A stretch of DNA of 64,000 bases from Ascarosepion bandense (GCA_037127315.1 JBBBDQ010000224.1:7367501-7431500), one strand, 5' to 3'. Positions 1-11,909 are shown, counted from the stretch's first letter. Program-made: numbers and translations. The notes: generated by a model from the letters alone, not told the origin.

Positions 1-1860
1 TCTACAAAAAAAGCTTAAAATACGGTAGAGAATTATGATGTCATGCCGAAAAGTCAAAACTCACGAGAAATTAATGCATATGGATGGAAATAAAATCTAA
101 ACAAAGAGAAAGTAAAAAAGTTAACCGTAATATGGATTGTGTATGTAAAAGAGAGTGAGAGTGAGAGAGAAGAATTGTGAGATATTGATTATGTGTGTGT
201 GTGTAAGAGAGAGAGAGAGAGAAAGTGAATGTAAGTGAAAAATTATATAATAGGATAAAATTATCAAAGTTGTCGGAAGGGCAGAGACATCCCGAAAATT
301 TTTTGAGATGTACAAAATAAATGGCAGTTGCTTTCTATCCAGTATTCTTAGATAGGCTCTTGAATCTGAGCCGGAGGTTGTAGATTAGTGGTGAAATATA
401 TTTTCAAAGAAAAAAATTCTGTATTAAGAATATCATGAATTTTTTGACAAAAACAGTGTATTGTCTTTTATTCGAGTGTTTGTATTTTAAAATCTTTGTT
501 TTGTCATTATAAAAAAGAGACAACAGAAAGAAATGCAGAAATTCGAAAAAGGAAATATTCAAATTTAATTCATAAAAGTAGCGGAACAGAATATAGTGAA
601 AAGAGAGTGAAAAGAGGGTGGTGTTAAGCGCAGAAGCAGAAGATAAAGACGAAGAGGTTGCGGAGAAACAAAGCTGGTTACAACAGTAAATATCGAGGGA
701 ATGAATTGAGAAAAGAAAAATGTGTTAAAAATCGAAATAACAAAAGTTTAGAAAAATAAGAAATATATTTTATAATAGAATGAGACTGAATGATGAGGAT
801 AAAAAGTAAAAATAAGATTAAAAAACAAGTGGGAAAAAGTAATATTATAAAATTAAAAAATGAGTAAAAAATTTCATTTTTTGATAACAGTAAAAAGTCT
901 GGGGAAAAAGTAGGAATAGAAAACATCAAAAGAAAGAAAAAGTTTGAAAACGTTCGAATAATATTAAATATCCCCCAACCCAAAAAATGACTATCAAAAA
1001 AAGTGGAAAGCAAGAAGGAGGCTGGTAATATTGTCAACCAAAAATTTACAGTTAAAAGTCTTTAAAAATTAAACATTTTCAAATTATTTGTTGTTTTTTT
1101 TTTACTTCTTTGCTCGTTTTTTTTTAAACAATAGGAAATTGGAGACGACACCGCTTAGAACTGAAAATAAATAAAGTTTACATTATTGTAAAATACTGAA
1201 AATGGGAACGCGAGATGAGAGATAAATTAAACATTTCTTAAGATTTTGCGTAATCATCCAGCAAGTAATAACGATAAAAAAGGAATAACGGTAAAGTCTT
1301 AAAAAAATAAAGTCTGTAAAATATTTTAAAACTTTAATTGTATTGAAAATACTCTAAGAGAGAAAAAAGCACTAAGTAAAATGAACGCAAGAAAAACACT
1401 CAAATTTAAAAGTGGTCCAAAGCAAACAAGAAAAAAATAAAAATAAAATAGAATAGAGATAACAAAGGGCCAATGAACAGGTGTTTAGATTATTTTCTAA
1501 GAGCCGCTTAGATGTGGCACAAGAGGTGTTTAATAACGATTAGCAAAACTAAATTCAATCTAAAAACGGTTTTCGGATATTTTATCACATCATAGAAATC
1601 ATTGTTCGAATTCATCCCAGGAAGTTTTAAATTTTCTTCCAATAGTCTTCTTCTCTCTCGCCTACATAAGGCGCACATATGCAGACACGTCCATTGATAC
1701 ACACACGCTCGTGCGCTGGCATAAACATCACTCTCGCTAACTCGCACACACGTGTTTTGCTCGTTTTCATGCGCACGCTTTTATCTTCTTTTTTTTGCCC
1801 CTATCCAGACTGCATTCAAAACTTTAAAAAAACTCAAAACTTTCGCTTGTTCATTTTTGT
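1..1860. other. gene-free AT-rich leader
   Basis: No gene, RNA or transposon is recognised. A short GA/GT-rich stretch lies near 155-235. From about 600 to 1060 the + strand is strongly A/G-rich, which makes the open frames on the minus strand look like Phe/Leu/Ser-rich proteins; these are composition artefacts. 1500-1780 is more balanced in base content but nothing in it is recognised. Confidence 0.6.
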
Positions 1861-1862
1861 TT

Positions 1863-1863
<1 letters not shown>

Positions 1864-1908
<45 letters not shown>
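1864..1908. repeat. (CT)n microsatellite
   Basis: An uninterrupted CT dinucleotide tract of about 45 bases. It explains the Ser/Leu-rich open frames that cross it. Confidence 0.97.
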
Positions 1909-1911
<3 letters not shown>

Positions 1912-2394
1912 CGCACACAAACTCAAAAGTAAATGAAAATACTAAAAGTTTATTCATAATCTCACGCAGGAACAAGTACACATAAGCGTATGCATCAGAC
2001 ACATGTTAGCATTTCTCATAAAAGAGTACACGATGGCCTAGACAAAAAAAGGACAAACACTAATATATGACAATGATGAAATATTTCTCCGTCAAAAACT
2101 CCTAAAATCGAAAGTCATTATGAGTCAAGCCAACTACTCAATTACACGAGAAACGTTTCCCTATCTTACTCTCCCTATCTTGCTCTCCACTTTCATACAA
2201 CAATACCAGAAATAATATAGATAATCTTTTTGTTGCTGCCGCCACCGACAAATTACTTTCAGTGAACACCAATATTCCTGCCACTGTCAGTTCAGTGAAA
2301 ACTACCAACACTGCTTTCAGATCTACTAATCTTCGAATTTGACTTTCTTGTGTTTTAGCAGATTTAGAAAGATAGGTAAAATTTAGTTGTTGGT

Positions 2395-2660
2395 ACGTAC
2401 GTACGTACGTACATACAGAGAGGATGATATAGACAGGCAGACAGAAAGAGTGACAGAGACTGAGAGGGAGACATAAAGTGACAGGCTGGCAAACAGAGTG
2501 ATATAGACAGACTGGTATAGACAGGGAGAGAAAGTTTTATAGACAGGCAAACAGGGTGATGCAGACAGGCAGGCAGGCAGAGGGATATAGGAAGACAGGC
2601 AGGCAGATTGATATAAACAAACAGGCAGGCAGACACAGTGATACAGACAATTGAGCCTCT
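2395..2660. repeat. GTAC run plus GACAGGCAGG-type minisatellite
   Basis: Starts with about five copies of GTAC, then a degenerate array built on GACAGGCAGG and GATATAGACAG words spaced irregularly at roughly 20-40 bases. Read on the minus strand it gives Cys/Leu/Pro-rich peptides (CLPACLPVC-like). These have no other support as proteins. Confidence 0.85.
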
Positions 2661-4080
2661 TCCGTAAAAAGTTGAATTTTTGACGAAATATTTTCACAAG
2701 CCGAAATCTTCTAAGCTTTCTATATGGCATATGTTCTCTACCATAGTATATTCCTTAATAATCGAATTTACCACACTAGCCATACACAGTTATATTAGTT
2801 TGCTAACCATCAGCCAAAGCATGTTTGCTTATTAGTAATATGTATCATCACTAATCACGCTATTCCTGGAACTGTGCGCTTGGAACGGGCTGCTTTGAAC
2901 AAGCAGGATTGAAAAGTTTTATTTAATTCTGAGCTCGTCAGTGTAGAGTAATGCTTAGCGAACTATTCTGATTGAACATTACTACTTTATAGTAACTTCT
3001 GTACCCCATACTTTTGGCCCTGCGCACAAACTAATCTAAGCATAGTAGATGTCTAATATAAATAACAACTAATAATTATAATTAATTCTTCCCTCCTATC
3101 TCTGACACAAATATTTCACTCACACAAAAATGTATGCATTTGAACTTAAATAGGATAAGTTTTGGCTGAGAGGTTTCAACTTGTTTCATTCTGGTTGAAA
3201 ATGAAGATTAAATGATAGTCTTCTACCATCTTTTTGGTATCAGATTATGTCGAGTTGTATCATTTGTCTAAATGTATTACTAAAAAAGTAAAATAAAAGT
3301 TCGTTTTCTTTTTTTCCTAAACATAAGCGACTAAGTTTCTGTATAAGAGTTATATGCAAAAAAAATGTCTAGGTTTTATTCCCAAAAGTAAATGCAGCAA
3401 TTTTTTTTATTTAAAATCAAAACGTGATTAAGATAAAAGATATATTAATTGATGAAACAAATAAGGTATCACAAATTTTAAAACTTAACATCTGACTTCA
3501 CCCACTTCCTACTGTAAGCATCTGATTGATCCCAGCGATATTTTCTTTTTCTTTTTTAGTGGGGCCGTGACTGTATGCTAGTTGCTACTTAAATCTACAA
3601 GGGGCAATTTACTCTAATATATATCACATGGATTTCTGAAAAGATTCAAATAAATAAATAAGGAAGTAATGAATATTCTTGGAGCAACACACTTACCAAA
3701 ATCTAATTAGCCAAATATTATATATTTATCTGAGTGGCTTTTTGAATTTACTGATAAAAATCCACTGTGCTACAACTCCTGTAATTACTCCCAATAACGT
3801 TCTAAGAAAATCATAAAAGACAATGACAAGAACTACAAGAATAATCCTCTCTATTATAATAAAGAACGTTGCATATATATATTCCGTCTGAAGAGACATT
3901 CAACTTTCAATGTCGAAACAAATGTACCTTTGTATCGGATATTTATAAAAAAAATTATGTACTTGTTCTAAAATATAATTTATAATTAATATTCAAAGCT
4001 CTATATATTATATATCGAGCACTGTTTTAAATTAATGTTTAGGACGTTGTAAATATTCTTTCTCCGTTCTACATACAATC

Positions 4081-4082
<2 letters not shown>
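2660..4082. other. gene-free interval
   Basis: AT-rich DNA with short homopolymers. I see no coding, RNA or transposon signal. Confidence 0.55.

Positions 4083-4128
<46 letters not shown>
4083..4128. repeat. (TA)n microsatellite
   Basis: About 23 uninterrupted TA units, followed by AT-rich near-palindromic words to about 4210. Confidence 0.97.
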
Positions 4129-4135
<7 letters not shown>

Positions 4136-4209
4136 ATATGATTATACTATATATGTAATCATGTCATTATACTCTATATTATACAGTAATATGATTATAC
4201 TATGATCTA

Positions 4210-6145
4210 CAATATTTATTGTATTGAGCAGTTTATAAAAAAATAAATGCCAGGGAACTCAAAATCGTAAAACTATCGGTCCTTTTTACCTGGATTTATA
4301 TATATATAAGCTCAAATTTTCTACACTTATTAAAAGTACAGTTTTTTTCTAGGCGCTTACACAAAAAGAATATGACACAAAGTCAAGTTTAAAGTGAGAT
4401 TATCACACGTATATAGGACTTGGGACAAAAATTGTTCCTACCCTTCCCCAGAATTTCCCATGTGGGGGCACCTTAAGCACTAGGGATTAATCCTATGAGA
4501 AATTTATGATTCAATGCGGACGGATCTCTCGGTCTTGAGCATGTTATAATTAATTTAATCTCCGATATTCCAAGAATATTTACTTTATATTAGAGTAATT
4601 TCTATCCGATTCTTTAATTTGGCTATAAATCAATGACTGTCTATGTATCTACACATAAAGTTGGGGACATTATTTCTAATTTACGTCTTCCGTCAGATAT
4701 GAAAATATAACTACTAAGTCTCTTTCCCTCCCTAACAACATGTCTGTTTCTATCTATCTGGTTGTTTGATTTTGTTTGCTTTTCTTTCAAATTGGTCTCT
4801 GTTTGTGGCCTTAAAAAGTTAAATGAAAAGAAAAACGCAGAGCGAAAAGTGCTGAAGATCAAATATTATCAAAATCAGAGACTGATCAGTTTCATAATTT
4901 TTTAAGTTTATAAAAGTGGGGGTCAACCGATGGATCAGCCAAAATGGGGGGAGAGGGCTAGCCCCTTCTGGAACCCACGTAGAATCGCCACTGTCCATAA
5001 TGGTTTACCGATTGAGATATATTAGAATTTTAGATCAAAAACGTTAAAGACAAATGGACGCTTACTTTTAAATTTAAGTTTTTACATTTTTAACGTCCGT
5101 TGAATGAATAGTTTAACTGACCCTAATGAGCTTTCTATTATTTTTATTTTTATCTCTATTGTCGTTAAATATCCCACATTGTGTATAAGCCTTAGTTCTA
5201 TGGGAAATGCTATATGTTGTGTGAGCCCGGACATAAATTTGCCGTAGAATAGAACGCTTTTAATCCATTACATTAATTTATACGCCATATTTTCTACTGT
5301 CGTATAAATGTATACATTCTAAAGAAAAAATATTTTAAAGAAAGATGACATTGTGTGTTTATAAAGTTTATAGTCATAATTACTGGATTATTTGAAGTTT
5401 GGCATAAATATTCTTGTTTATCCTAAAAGCTTATTATACCACATTGCTATTGAATGGGAATATTTTATCAAGAATCTGATAAATAAAAAGCTATTACTGG
5501 CCCTCACACTATCAAAGTTACTGACCTTTGTGCTGAACACTGGTCTTATTTTGAAAAATTTAACCCACAAGAGAGAATATAGCATTACATTTGATTCGTC
5601 CTAAATTGTTTTGTTAACAGTAAATATACATACAATACCATTAGCGAGTTATGTATTAAAAACATTTTAATATTTAATTGACCTGAACAGTAAGGTTAAA
5701 ATTTTTAAAACATGATGTTATTTATATCATTTTGAACTATTATTATTTTCATAAAAGCGTTGTTAAGGGCGTCGATTTTCAATATGATACTGGAAAACGA
5801 ACCTATTTAAATAGAAAGTACTTAAAAGCTTTCCAATAAATAAGTCTTCAAGCTGCTGCAACTTTATCGTTTACAAATATCAACAGCATCATCTTTCGTA
5901 TCCTAATATAGAATAGAGAAAAATAAACATGACTTATGAAGGTAAAAAATTACAAGTGACGTCTGACAAAAACTGTATTCAAATCATCAGATTAAGTTGT
6001 TTTTTATATATATAATCTATATGTTTATTATAATTAAATAATTCTAATCATAAGAATTCTGGATGAAAGCATTTAAGCGTGACAAGTATCAATAATGTCA
6101 GCAGGAGGCAGATTAGGGTCAAGGCTCCAAGGTCAAGTGTAAGGG
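4210..6145. other. gene-free interval
   Basis: AT-rich sequence. A 70-codon open frame at 5392-5604 (+) resembles no family I recognise and has no neighbouring exon signals, so it is not called as a gene. Confidence 0.5.
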
Positions 6146-6149
6146 TAGA

Positions 6150-6740
6150 TTCTGGTGTATTAAAGCGCTGCTTTGTGAATTTAGTGACAGTAATTGTTAC
6201 TTCAATCTTGAGTCGGGTTGGGCAGAAATTCCGTATGAACGTCAGTCAGTTATGTACCATACGTGATACACGCTTGGGCGATCATGCCTCTTTCGATTCA
6301 TAACTGACCAGGCAAAAGATTTTTTCGCATTTTCTTTCGGCAGTAGACTGGTTGCCAAACAAGTCTATAGAAACCAAACTGTCCTACTATATAGTGGGAG
6401 GGAGAAAATATGGATTGATATCTTTCCCAAGGGTATCTGTACATAAGCGAATACAATGAGTTCAACTTGAATTCGAACTCAGCTCTCTGATTTCTCGTTT
6501 CTAGCTGAATCCACTGCACCACAACGAGCAATAACTGAGCAATGCTAGTAAGAACAAGATTAGATAAGATTGGAAAGCGGAACTAGATCAATCTAACAAC
6601 ACCCCACCTCACCAGGATCCAGTTATCTGAAGACTACCCGGGCGGACAGGTACGTGAAGAAGGTTGGAGCGTATTGTGGTAGCTACAACAAAGATGAGGA
6701 TTCTAGTACAAGTGAAAATAGTAATTCTCCATCCAGAAAA
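6150..6740 (+). repeat. dispersed repeat family B, split by a nested SINE
   Basis: The left part (about 6150-6235) and right part (about 6541-6740) both align by eye to the unbroken copy at 43330-43625. The left part matches its tRNA-like head (ATTAAAGCGCTGCTT, then CTTCAATCTTGAG). The right part matches its body and its tail, which in family B carries AACAACAAAGATGAGGA. Between them lies a SINE in the opposite orientation (6236-6540). The simplest reading is a family-B element interrupted by a later SINE insertion. I could not find a clear target-site duplication. Confidence 0.55.
6236..6540 (-). mobile_element. tRNA-derived SINE, family A
   Basis: Read on the minus strand, it begins near 6535 with a good RNA polymerase III promoter pair: A-box-like TGGTGCAGTGG, then B-box-like GAGTTCGAATTC. 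A tRNA-unrelated body follows and ends near GACTGACG. The body is shared with copies at 37085-37300, 38878-39066 and 45375-45490. Length of about 300 bases fits a SINE. It lies inside a family-B repeat. No poly(A) or tandem 3' tail is evident. Confidence 0.65.
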
Positions 6741-6899
6741 ATCAAACAGTTTAGTCAAAGACTAACAAGTTTGGTAAACTATTTTTCTAATATTCTCCAG
6801 GAAGGAGAGAGAAATCTAATAATAACTATTCTAAAAATCAGTTAATTTCATAACTGCGTATATTTTTCTTTCTTTAAAAAAATTGTTTTTGACACGACA

Positions 6900-7110
6900 A
6901 TAAATAAGATAGATATATAGATAAGTAGAAAAACACACATATATATACATACACATTTACAGACATGTTTATGCACACACACACATACAGATATTAACTG
7001 ATATACATATATATGTATATATATATATATATAACCACACCTTTACACACATATATGTACACACACACACACATATATGTATATATATATATATATATAT
7101 ATACACGCAC
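6900..7110. repeat. compound (CA)/(TA) microsatellite cluster
   Basis: Interleaved ACACAC and TATATA tracts with short spacers, including runs at about 7015-7034 and 7079-7102. The cluster leads directly into the hammerhead ribozyme. Confidence 0.9.
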
Positions 7111-7115
7111 ATTTA

Positions 7116-7169
7116 CTCAGTCGTACTGATGAGCTGTGATACAGCGAAACAGATCTGTCTGCGGATGAC
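7116..7169 (+). ncRNA. hammerhead ribozyme (copy 1)
   Basis: Self-cleaving RNA motif with the whole conserved core in order. CTGATGA is at 7126-7132. Helix II is 7133-7137 paired with 7141-7145 (GCTGT/ACAGC, perfect, triloop GAT). GAA is at 7146-7148. Helix III is 7149-7152 paired with 7155-7158 (ACAG/CTGT, two-base loop). The unpaired cleavage-site base is C7159. Helix I joins 7121-7125 to 7160-7164 (A-T, T-G, G-C, C-G, T-G), then one mismatch, then three more pairs (7117-7119 with 7166-7168). Helix III is very short, as in hammerheads known from animal retroelements. (TA)n tracts lie on both sides. A near-identical core occurs at 39494-39544. Activity is inferred, not shown. Confidence 0.82.
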
Positions 7170-7519
7170 TATATATATATATATATATATACATATATAT
7201 ATAAACTTATTTATAATGGAACTTTGTCTGTGTATGTGAATGTGTCTGTGTGTGTGTCCGTTACCTATAGACTCTGAAACGGTTGAACCGATTTTCTTGA
7301 ACATTTACACAGTTGTACTATAAGCGTCTGCAAGTGTTCTTAGCTAGGTATTGTGTCGAGGTACCCCCAATAAATATCGAAAATCGATAATCGAAAATAT
7401 CGGGTTATAGAAGGAGTGGTCCGATTTTAATCAAATTTGATATACTCATAGACAAATACATAAGAAACGATATTCAGAAGTTTCAAGGTTTCAGCTTTTA
7501 CAATAGTGCAGAAAATCGG

Positions 7520-7521
<2 letters not shown>

Positions 7522-7572
<51 letters not shown>

Positions 7573-7578
7573 TATATA
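7522..7578. repeat. (TA)n microsatellite
   Basis: Two TA runs separated by one TG. Together with the tract at 7761-7801 it brackets the repeat at 7579-7760. Confidence 0.95.
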
Positions 7579-7759
7579 AGGCAAGATGTTTGTGTGTGTG
7601 TCTGTTTATCTGTCTGTATGTCCTTTATACAAATCCACAATTTTATTCGATTATCACCAAACTTCACACAAATGTTTTTTAGACTAAGTCTGAGCTCCAG
7701 GACCATGGATTAGTTTTAAAGCTTTCATTTCAGCCGAGTAAAGACGGGGTATACTGCTA

Positions 7760-7760
<1 letters not shown>
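7579..7760 (+). mobile_element. CTAG-ending repeat, Helitron-like 3' end
   Basis: Starts after (TA)n with a GTGTGTCTGTTTATCTGTCTG stretch and ends ACTGCTAG directly before (TA)n. The last 65 bases (CTCCAGG, TTAGTTTTAAAGC, ACTGCTAG words) align to the reverse complement of 63748-63815. There the equivalent end carries CCCGAGCAACGCCGAG a few bases before the terminal CTAG. A GC-rich hairpin-like element close to a CTRR end next to an AT target is the hallmark of Helitron 3' ends. No Rep or helicase coding is present, so this would be non-autonomous. Another end-directed repeat family is possible. Confidence 0.42.

Positions 7761-7801
<41 letters not shown>
7761..7801. repeat. (TA)n microsatellite
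   Basis: About 20 TA units directly after the CTAG end of the preceding repeat. Confidence 0.97.
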
Positions 7802-7806
<5 letters not shown>

Positions 7807-8024
7807 GGCATTTACACAGATATATACATATATACACATTTACACATAGACATACACATATATATACACGTACACAAACAGATATATATTATATATGCAC
7901 ATGAACACAGACATATATATATATATATATACATAACGATATATTTATATACACTAACACATAAACGTATATAGATTTATATATACATACATATCTACAG
8001 ACGCATACATATCTATCTATACAT

Positions 8025-8058
<34 letters not shown>

Positions 8059-8060
8059 GC
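7802..8060. repeat. degenerate CA/TA-rich simple-sequence cluster
   Basis: Alternating ACATATATAC-type words, with a (CA)n run near 8025-8044 and a (TA)n run near 8045-8058. The open frame on the minus strand is only Tyr/Val/Cys/Ile low complexity. Confidence 0.9.
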
Positions 8061-8099
8061 ATATATACGTGGATAGACAGATACATAGCTATCTGGATA

Positions 8100-9735
8100 T
8101 CCAAAGAACGTAAATGGTTGCTCCTAAGCTAATTCTTCTTTTTTATTTCCATGGAAACAACAGATAAAATGCTCACAATAGCACCATTAGATAGTGGCGA
8201 CTTTCTAAGCGCAGCTTAGATGTGGAACAAGGTCGAAAGTATGGGGCACCTAGTGAGATCATAGTCACTATTCAATTTTAAAGATTCTATCAAGACAATC
8301 TTGCTAACTATTGCACCACCTCGAGGTGCTCTAGTGTAAGTTTTCATCGCTAATATACTACTTTTTCCTCCTCATCACCTTTGTCTATGTTTTTTCGATA
8401 AACAAGAACCTACATGCCAGAATTGTACAAGTCAGCATCAGTGGAACCGATCAACCTTTTCACTACAACGATGTCGGTGTCGTTAAGAAAATCCGCCTTG
8501 TCAACCTTTCATTGACTCAAAGATGAATGACAACGAACCAAAAGCAATTACACGATAGATGTGGTCGTACAGTCAAGGTTTTACTTGCATCGTGATACGA
8601 TTTTCAAATTAAACTGGTCTAGATGTTCATGTTATTATGTAAATGAAAATTTCAGTGGTTCAGTCTAGATATAGCCATGCGGTGTAACTGAGTAGATGTG
8701 TTATGATTTCAGGAACTTCAGGAGAAAGAACAGAATGATTCTTTCTTATCCCAAAATGTAGTCTACACAACTTTACCCACTGAAGGTTCCGTCTTGATCT
8801 TTTTAGGGTGGTATTTTCATGTCGCCACTCCAGGAATTGTCATTTTGATTCCAAGTGTTAATGGTGATAACACTTCTCGTCTATTATGCTGATATAGAGA
8901 CTGCCAGCGTCATAGTCGTTCAACAAGTCCATAAGGATATGTGTTGTGTCTATCTGCTTTCGTGTGAGCATCCATTGGCCCCAATTTGCGATATGTCAAC
9001 GTTACCGGCGTTCTTTTTGGCTCGTTAACACCAACATCGGTCCCCGCATATCGGTTTCCTTTTTACCATTTGCATGAAAGAGCGAACGACGTACACTTCA
9101 TTAGGTGAGTTGAATTGTTCAGAGACATCCAGAATATCAATGGGTGCATGTTTTTGCGTAGAAGAACTGCCTGATATACGTTTGCTTCGTCCACATTTTT
9201 ATGCCGACACCATTTTACCAGATTTCCAATCAGATGCTATCTGTAACAAGGCAACATTTTATGAAGTACTGGCGGAAAGATTCAGAATCTATTGCAATAC
9301 AACCAACACCTGTGTCTGACATCGTGATCCAACACAATAAGAGGCATTACTTTTGGAACAAACCTCGTAAACAGAATCAACCTGAGAAAAATTGTGGAAC
9401 CTAACTCTGTCAGTATGAATGGCAATATAGATACAAACACACATGTATACAGATTCAGTTGTAAATATTTCAGAAATAGATTAAACAAACAAACGAAACT
9501 CATTCCTCCATGTTGCAATCAGAGTAGCAGGCACAGAGGAAGAATTCCGTGATAAGCAAGCATTGTTATTTTCTAAGTTCAAAGCCAGAACTTTGGATTT
9601 GAACTTTGGCTTCGTGCCACCAGGTGCAGATGAGTGCTTACTAATGTATTTCTAAGCGAACGAGTGGATGTTGCAGCCATTCAACATCGGGTGTGCATAA
9701 GTACATTAGCAAGGGACCTGAAAACAGAGAATCAA
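8100..9735. other. unannotated interval of more balanced composition
   Basis: About 1.6 kb with few simple repeats and a higher GC content than its surroundings. The longest open frames are short (9074-9319 on +, 81 codons; 9282-9518 on -). I recognise no domain in them, no splice-site-bounded exon stands out, and no dispersed repeat of this window matches here. It could be an old unrecognised transposon or unique sequence. Confidence 0.5.
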
Positions 9736-9736
9736 C

Positions 9737-9738
<2 letters not shown>

Positions 9739-9798
<60 letters not shown>
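9739..9798. repeat. (GT)n microsatellite
   Basis: About 30 uninterrupted GT units. Confidence 0.98.
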
Positions 9799-9800
<2 letters not shown>

Positions 9801-9865
9801 ATCTTGATTTGGTCTCTTTGCGTTTTGTTAAATATTCGGAAACTGAAATATGTCAGATAATACCA

Positions 9866-9868
<3 letters not shown>

Positions 9869-9896
<28 letters not shown>
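9869..9896. repeat. (TA)n microsatellite
   Basis: About 14 TA units. Confidence 0.95.
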
Positions 9897-9897
<1 letters not shown>

Positions 9898-10125
9898 CAC
9901 GCGCAAGCGATGAAACGTTCTCGGCATGTCCAAGAGGAAATTCTAAAAAGTATTGCTGTTTGGTTCTTTTAGTCAGATTTTGACATACAGTAATAATTAA
10001 ATAGTTAATCACATCCGTCACTGCGTTAATTCTAATCTGCGTGTCTTCCTGTTGTAGACCTGTGTCGGATAAAGCTAATTTTAAAGTTTAGTAAATTCCT
10101 TTTCATACCTATATACATATAATAG

Positions 10126-11064
10126 ATATGTCTGTGTGTGTGTGTGTGTGTCTGTCTGTCTATTTGCCTGTCTCTATTTTAATGGCCCCTACTCCTCCAA
10201 AACCCTTGGTTTGATCTTAAACAAAATTGGGTCACTTGTCGATCATTATATGAACTTTTTATGTACGTAAAATCTTTTCGAATCGATTTACAGGGTACCA
10301 CAGAAATCACCGAAACGCTTAGAAATTACGAACTCTTTTATTGCGAGCCGCCTTATGCGAATTCAACTAAAATGAAGTAACTTGTAAATCAAGGTCCGAA
10401 ACTTTAGTGTACATAAAAAAAATTTGAATCAGTGTGCAGGGTTCGTCAAAAATCAACGACAAACATAATTTTTAGGTGGTCTTTTGTACAGTTTTATGCA
10501 TTTCTCCTAGACGCTTCACTCAAACTCAACCAAAATCGAATCACTGGTAGATCATCGTTCTATGGCTTGATATGCGAACAAAAATTTTGATTGACAAGGA
10601 GAGTGCCGCAAAAATTAATGGAAAATATTTTATTTTGCGATCGTTTATTTCTCTGAAACGTTTAGTTGTATTCCAACAAAAATCGGATCTTTTTTATAAC
10701 TTCTACCTTATTATATGTCATAACAATTTCACGTTTTCTACAAGGTTCCATCCCTTCCGACGTTTCAAAGACAATGCACCCACTTCTTCTTCGTAATAAC
10801 GTCACCGCTTCACATTACAGGCCTCCGTAACGCTCGCCCGACCCCGTTCTTCTAATTGTACATACATTATTTCCGTTTATTGGCAAAATTGACCAAGCAT
10901 GAATCTCGTTTTACAAATACAACAAAAACCAATACTTACTTAGCATTTTTCTTTAACTTACACATCACAGCAACCTCATACTGGAGCTTTTTGAATTAGC
11001 ACTTGACTTTACCATTTTAACATAACTACTAAAATGCCCCAAGTAACTCTAGGCTATGCAGCTA

Positions 11065-11065
<1 letters not shown>
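10126..11065 (+). repeat. possible CTAG-ending repeat, about 0.9 kb
   Basis: Opens with GTGTGT then TCTGTCTGTCTATTTGCCTG, the same style of start as the 7579-7760 element, and ends GCAGCTAG directly before a (TA)n tract. A frame at 10572-10796 has no recognised domain. The shared start and end style suggest a related non-autonomous element, but the interior does not align by eye, so this is weak. Confidence 0.3.

Positions 11066-11094
<29 letters not shown>
11066..11094. repeat. (TA)n microsatellite
   Basis: TA tract between the CTAG end of one repeat and a LINE tail. Confidence 0.95.
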
Positions 11095-11097
<3 letters not shown>

Positions 11098-11194
11098 CGG
11101 TATCAAGGCAGTAACGTTTATAAGAGGCAAGGTGTTACAAAGTATAGAAGAATTAGAAACAGAAGCATTAATGAGCGGAAATACGAAACAGTAG

Positions 11195-11362
11195 ACTGAC
11201 ATTGCATTTAAATGTTTGCAGAATAAGGTTGGCTGGGAAGCATGAAACCAAGAAAAGAAGCTGTTAGCATAAAATTTATGGTTACATTTAAACATCTCAA
11301 CTGTAAATTGATGAGATCTCGATGCTAGTCGAGTACCGCGCTTAAATTTAAAAAGTTTATTT
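11195..11362 (-). pseudogene. Jockey-like LINE, ORF2 C-terminal remnant
   Basis: The minus-strand translation contains RGTRLASRSHQFTVEMFKC and NHKFYANSFF. This matches the C-terminal tail seen in the better-preserved copy at 53295-53850 (RNTRLATRPHTFTLKQIKC, NRNFYSNSFF). The reading frame then breaks. Only the last part of the LINE protein, past the reverse transcriptase domain, is left. It is 5'-truncated and dead. Confidence 0.72.
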
Positions 11363-11464
11363 ACCAAAGCAAAGCTCCCATCCGAACAATTTCTACATAG
11401 AACAATTTTCTACATAGAACAATTCCCATAGAAATATTTATAGAAAAACCATATATATATAAAT

Positions 11465-11790
11465 GAGACCAGAAGAAAACTATATTTTGTTTTAGCTAAC
11501 TTGTTTCGTCTACTGACAGTTTTTATTAATGCTAAAAACGAAATTAATTTATTTGAAATAAAATATCTAAAACAAAATGTTGCTTGTTGCCTGGCAAAAA
11601 CAAAACAAAAAATATCATTTAATATTTTTACATGACCTTATAATATTTATGAGCGTTTTTTCCTCAGTAACCAACAACTTTTGTTTATAGATATTTTATT
11701 TTAAACAAATTAATTTCGTTTTCTGCCTTGATAATGTCCGTCAGTAGATGAAATGCGTTGGTTGAAACAAAATATCATTTCATCTTATGT
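11465..11790. repeat. large imperfect foldback (two ~125-base arms)
   Basis: The arm at about 11465-11592 is the imperfect reverse complement of the arm at about 11660-11790. Shared words include ATATTTTGTTT, TCTACTGAC, AACGAAATTAATTT and AATAAAATATCTA. The spacer is about 70 bases. Transcribed, it would form a long hairpin. It may be a foldback transposon or an inverted pair of one element. Confidence 0.7.
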
Positions 11791-11850
11791 TTGTCTTTTT
11801 AATCATACTGTTCCTCTTCTCAGGTTATAATTTAGACTATTTACACATAC

Positions 11851-11851
<1 letters not shown>

Positions 11852-11908
<57 letters not shown>
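11852..11908. repeat. (GT)n microsatellite
   Basis: About 28 uninterrupted GT units. Confidence 0.98.

Positions 11909-11909
<1 letters not shown>

Noticed and set aside
678..1037. 119-codon minus-strand open frame
   Set aside because: It is the complement of an A/G-rich stretch; Phe/Leu/Ser/Ile-rich with no domain. Such frames are expected by chance in purine-rich DNA.
2364..2730. Cys/Leu/Pro-rich minus-strand frames that look like a secreted cysteine-rich protein
   Set aside because: The pattern comes from a GACAGGCAGG minisatellite read in two frames; there is no conserved cysteine spacing or signal peptide.
8330..9420. Possible multi-exon host gene in the least repetitive interval
   Set aside because: No frame longer than about 80 codons, no recognised domain, and no convincing chain of splice sites; left unannotated.
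9641..10021. 126-codon minus-strand frame
   Set aside because: Half of it is translated (GT)n and (TA)n; the rest has no recognised domain.
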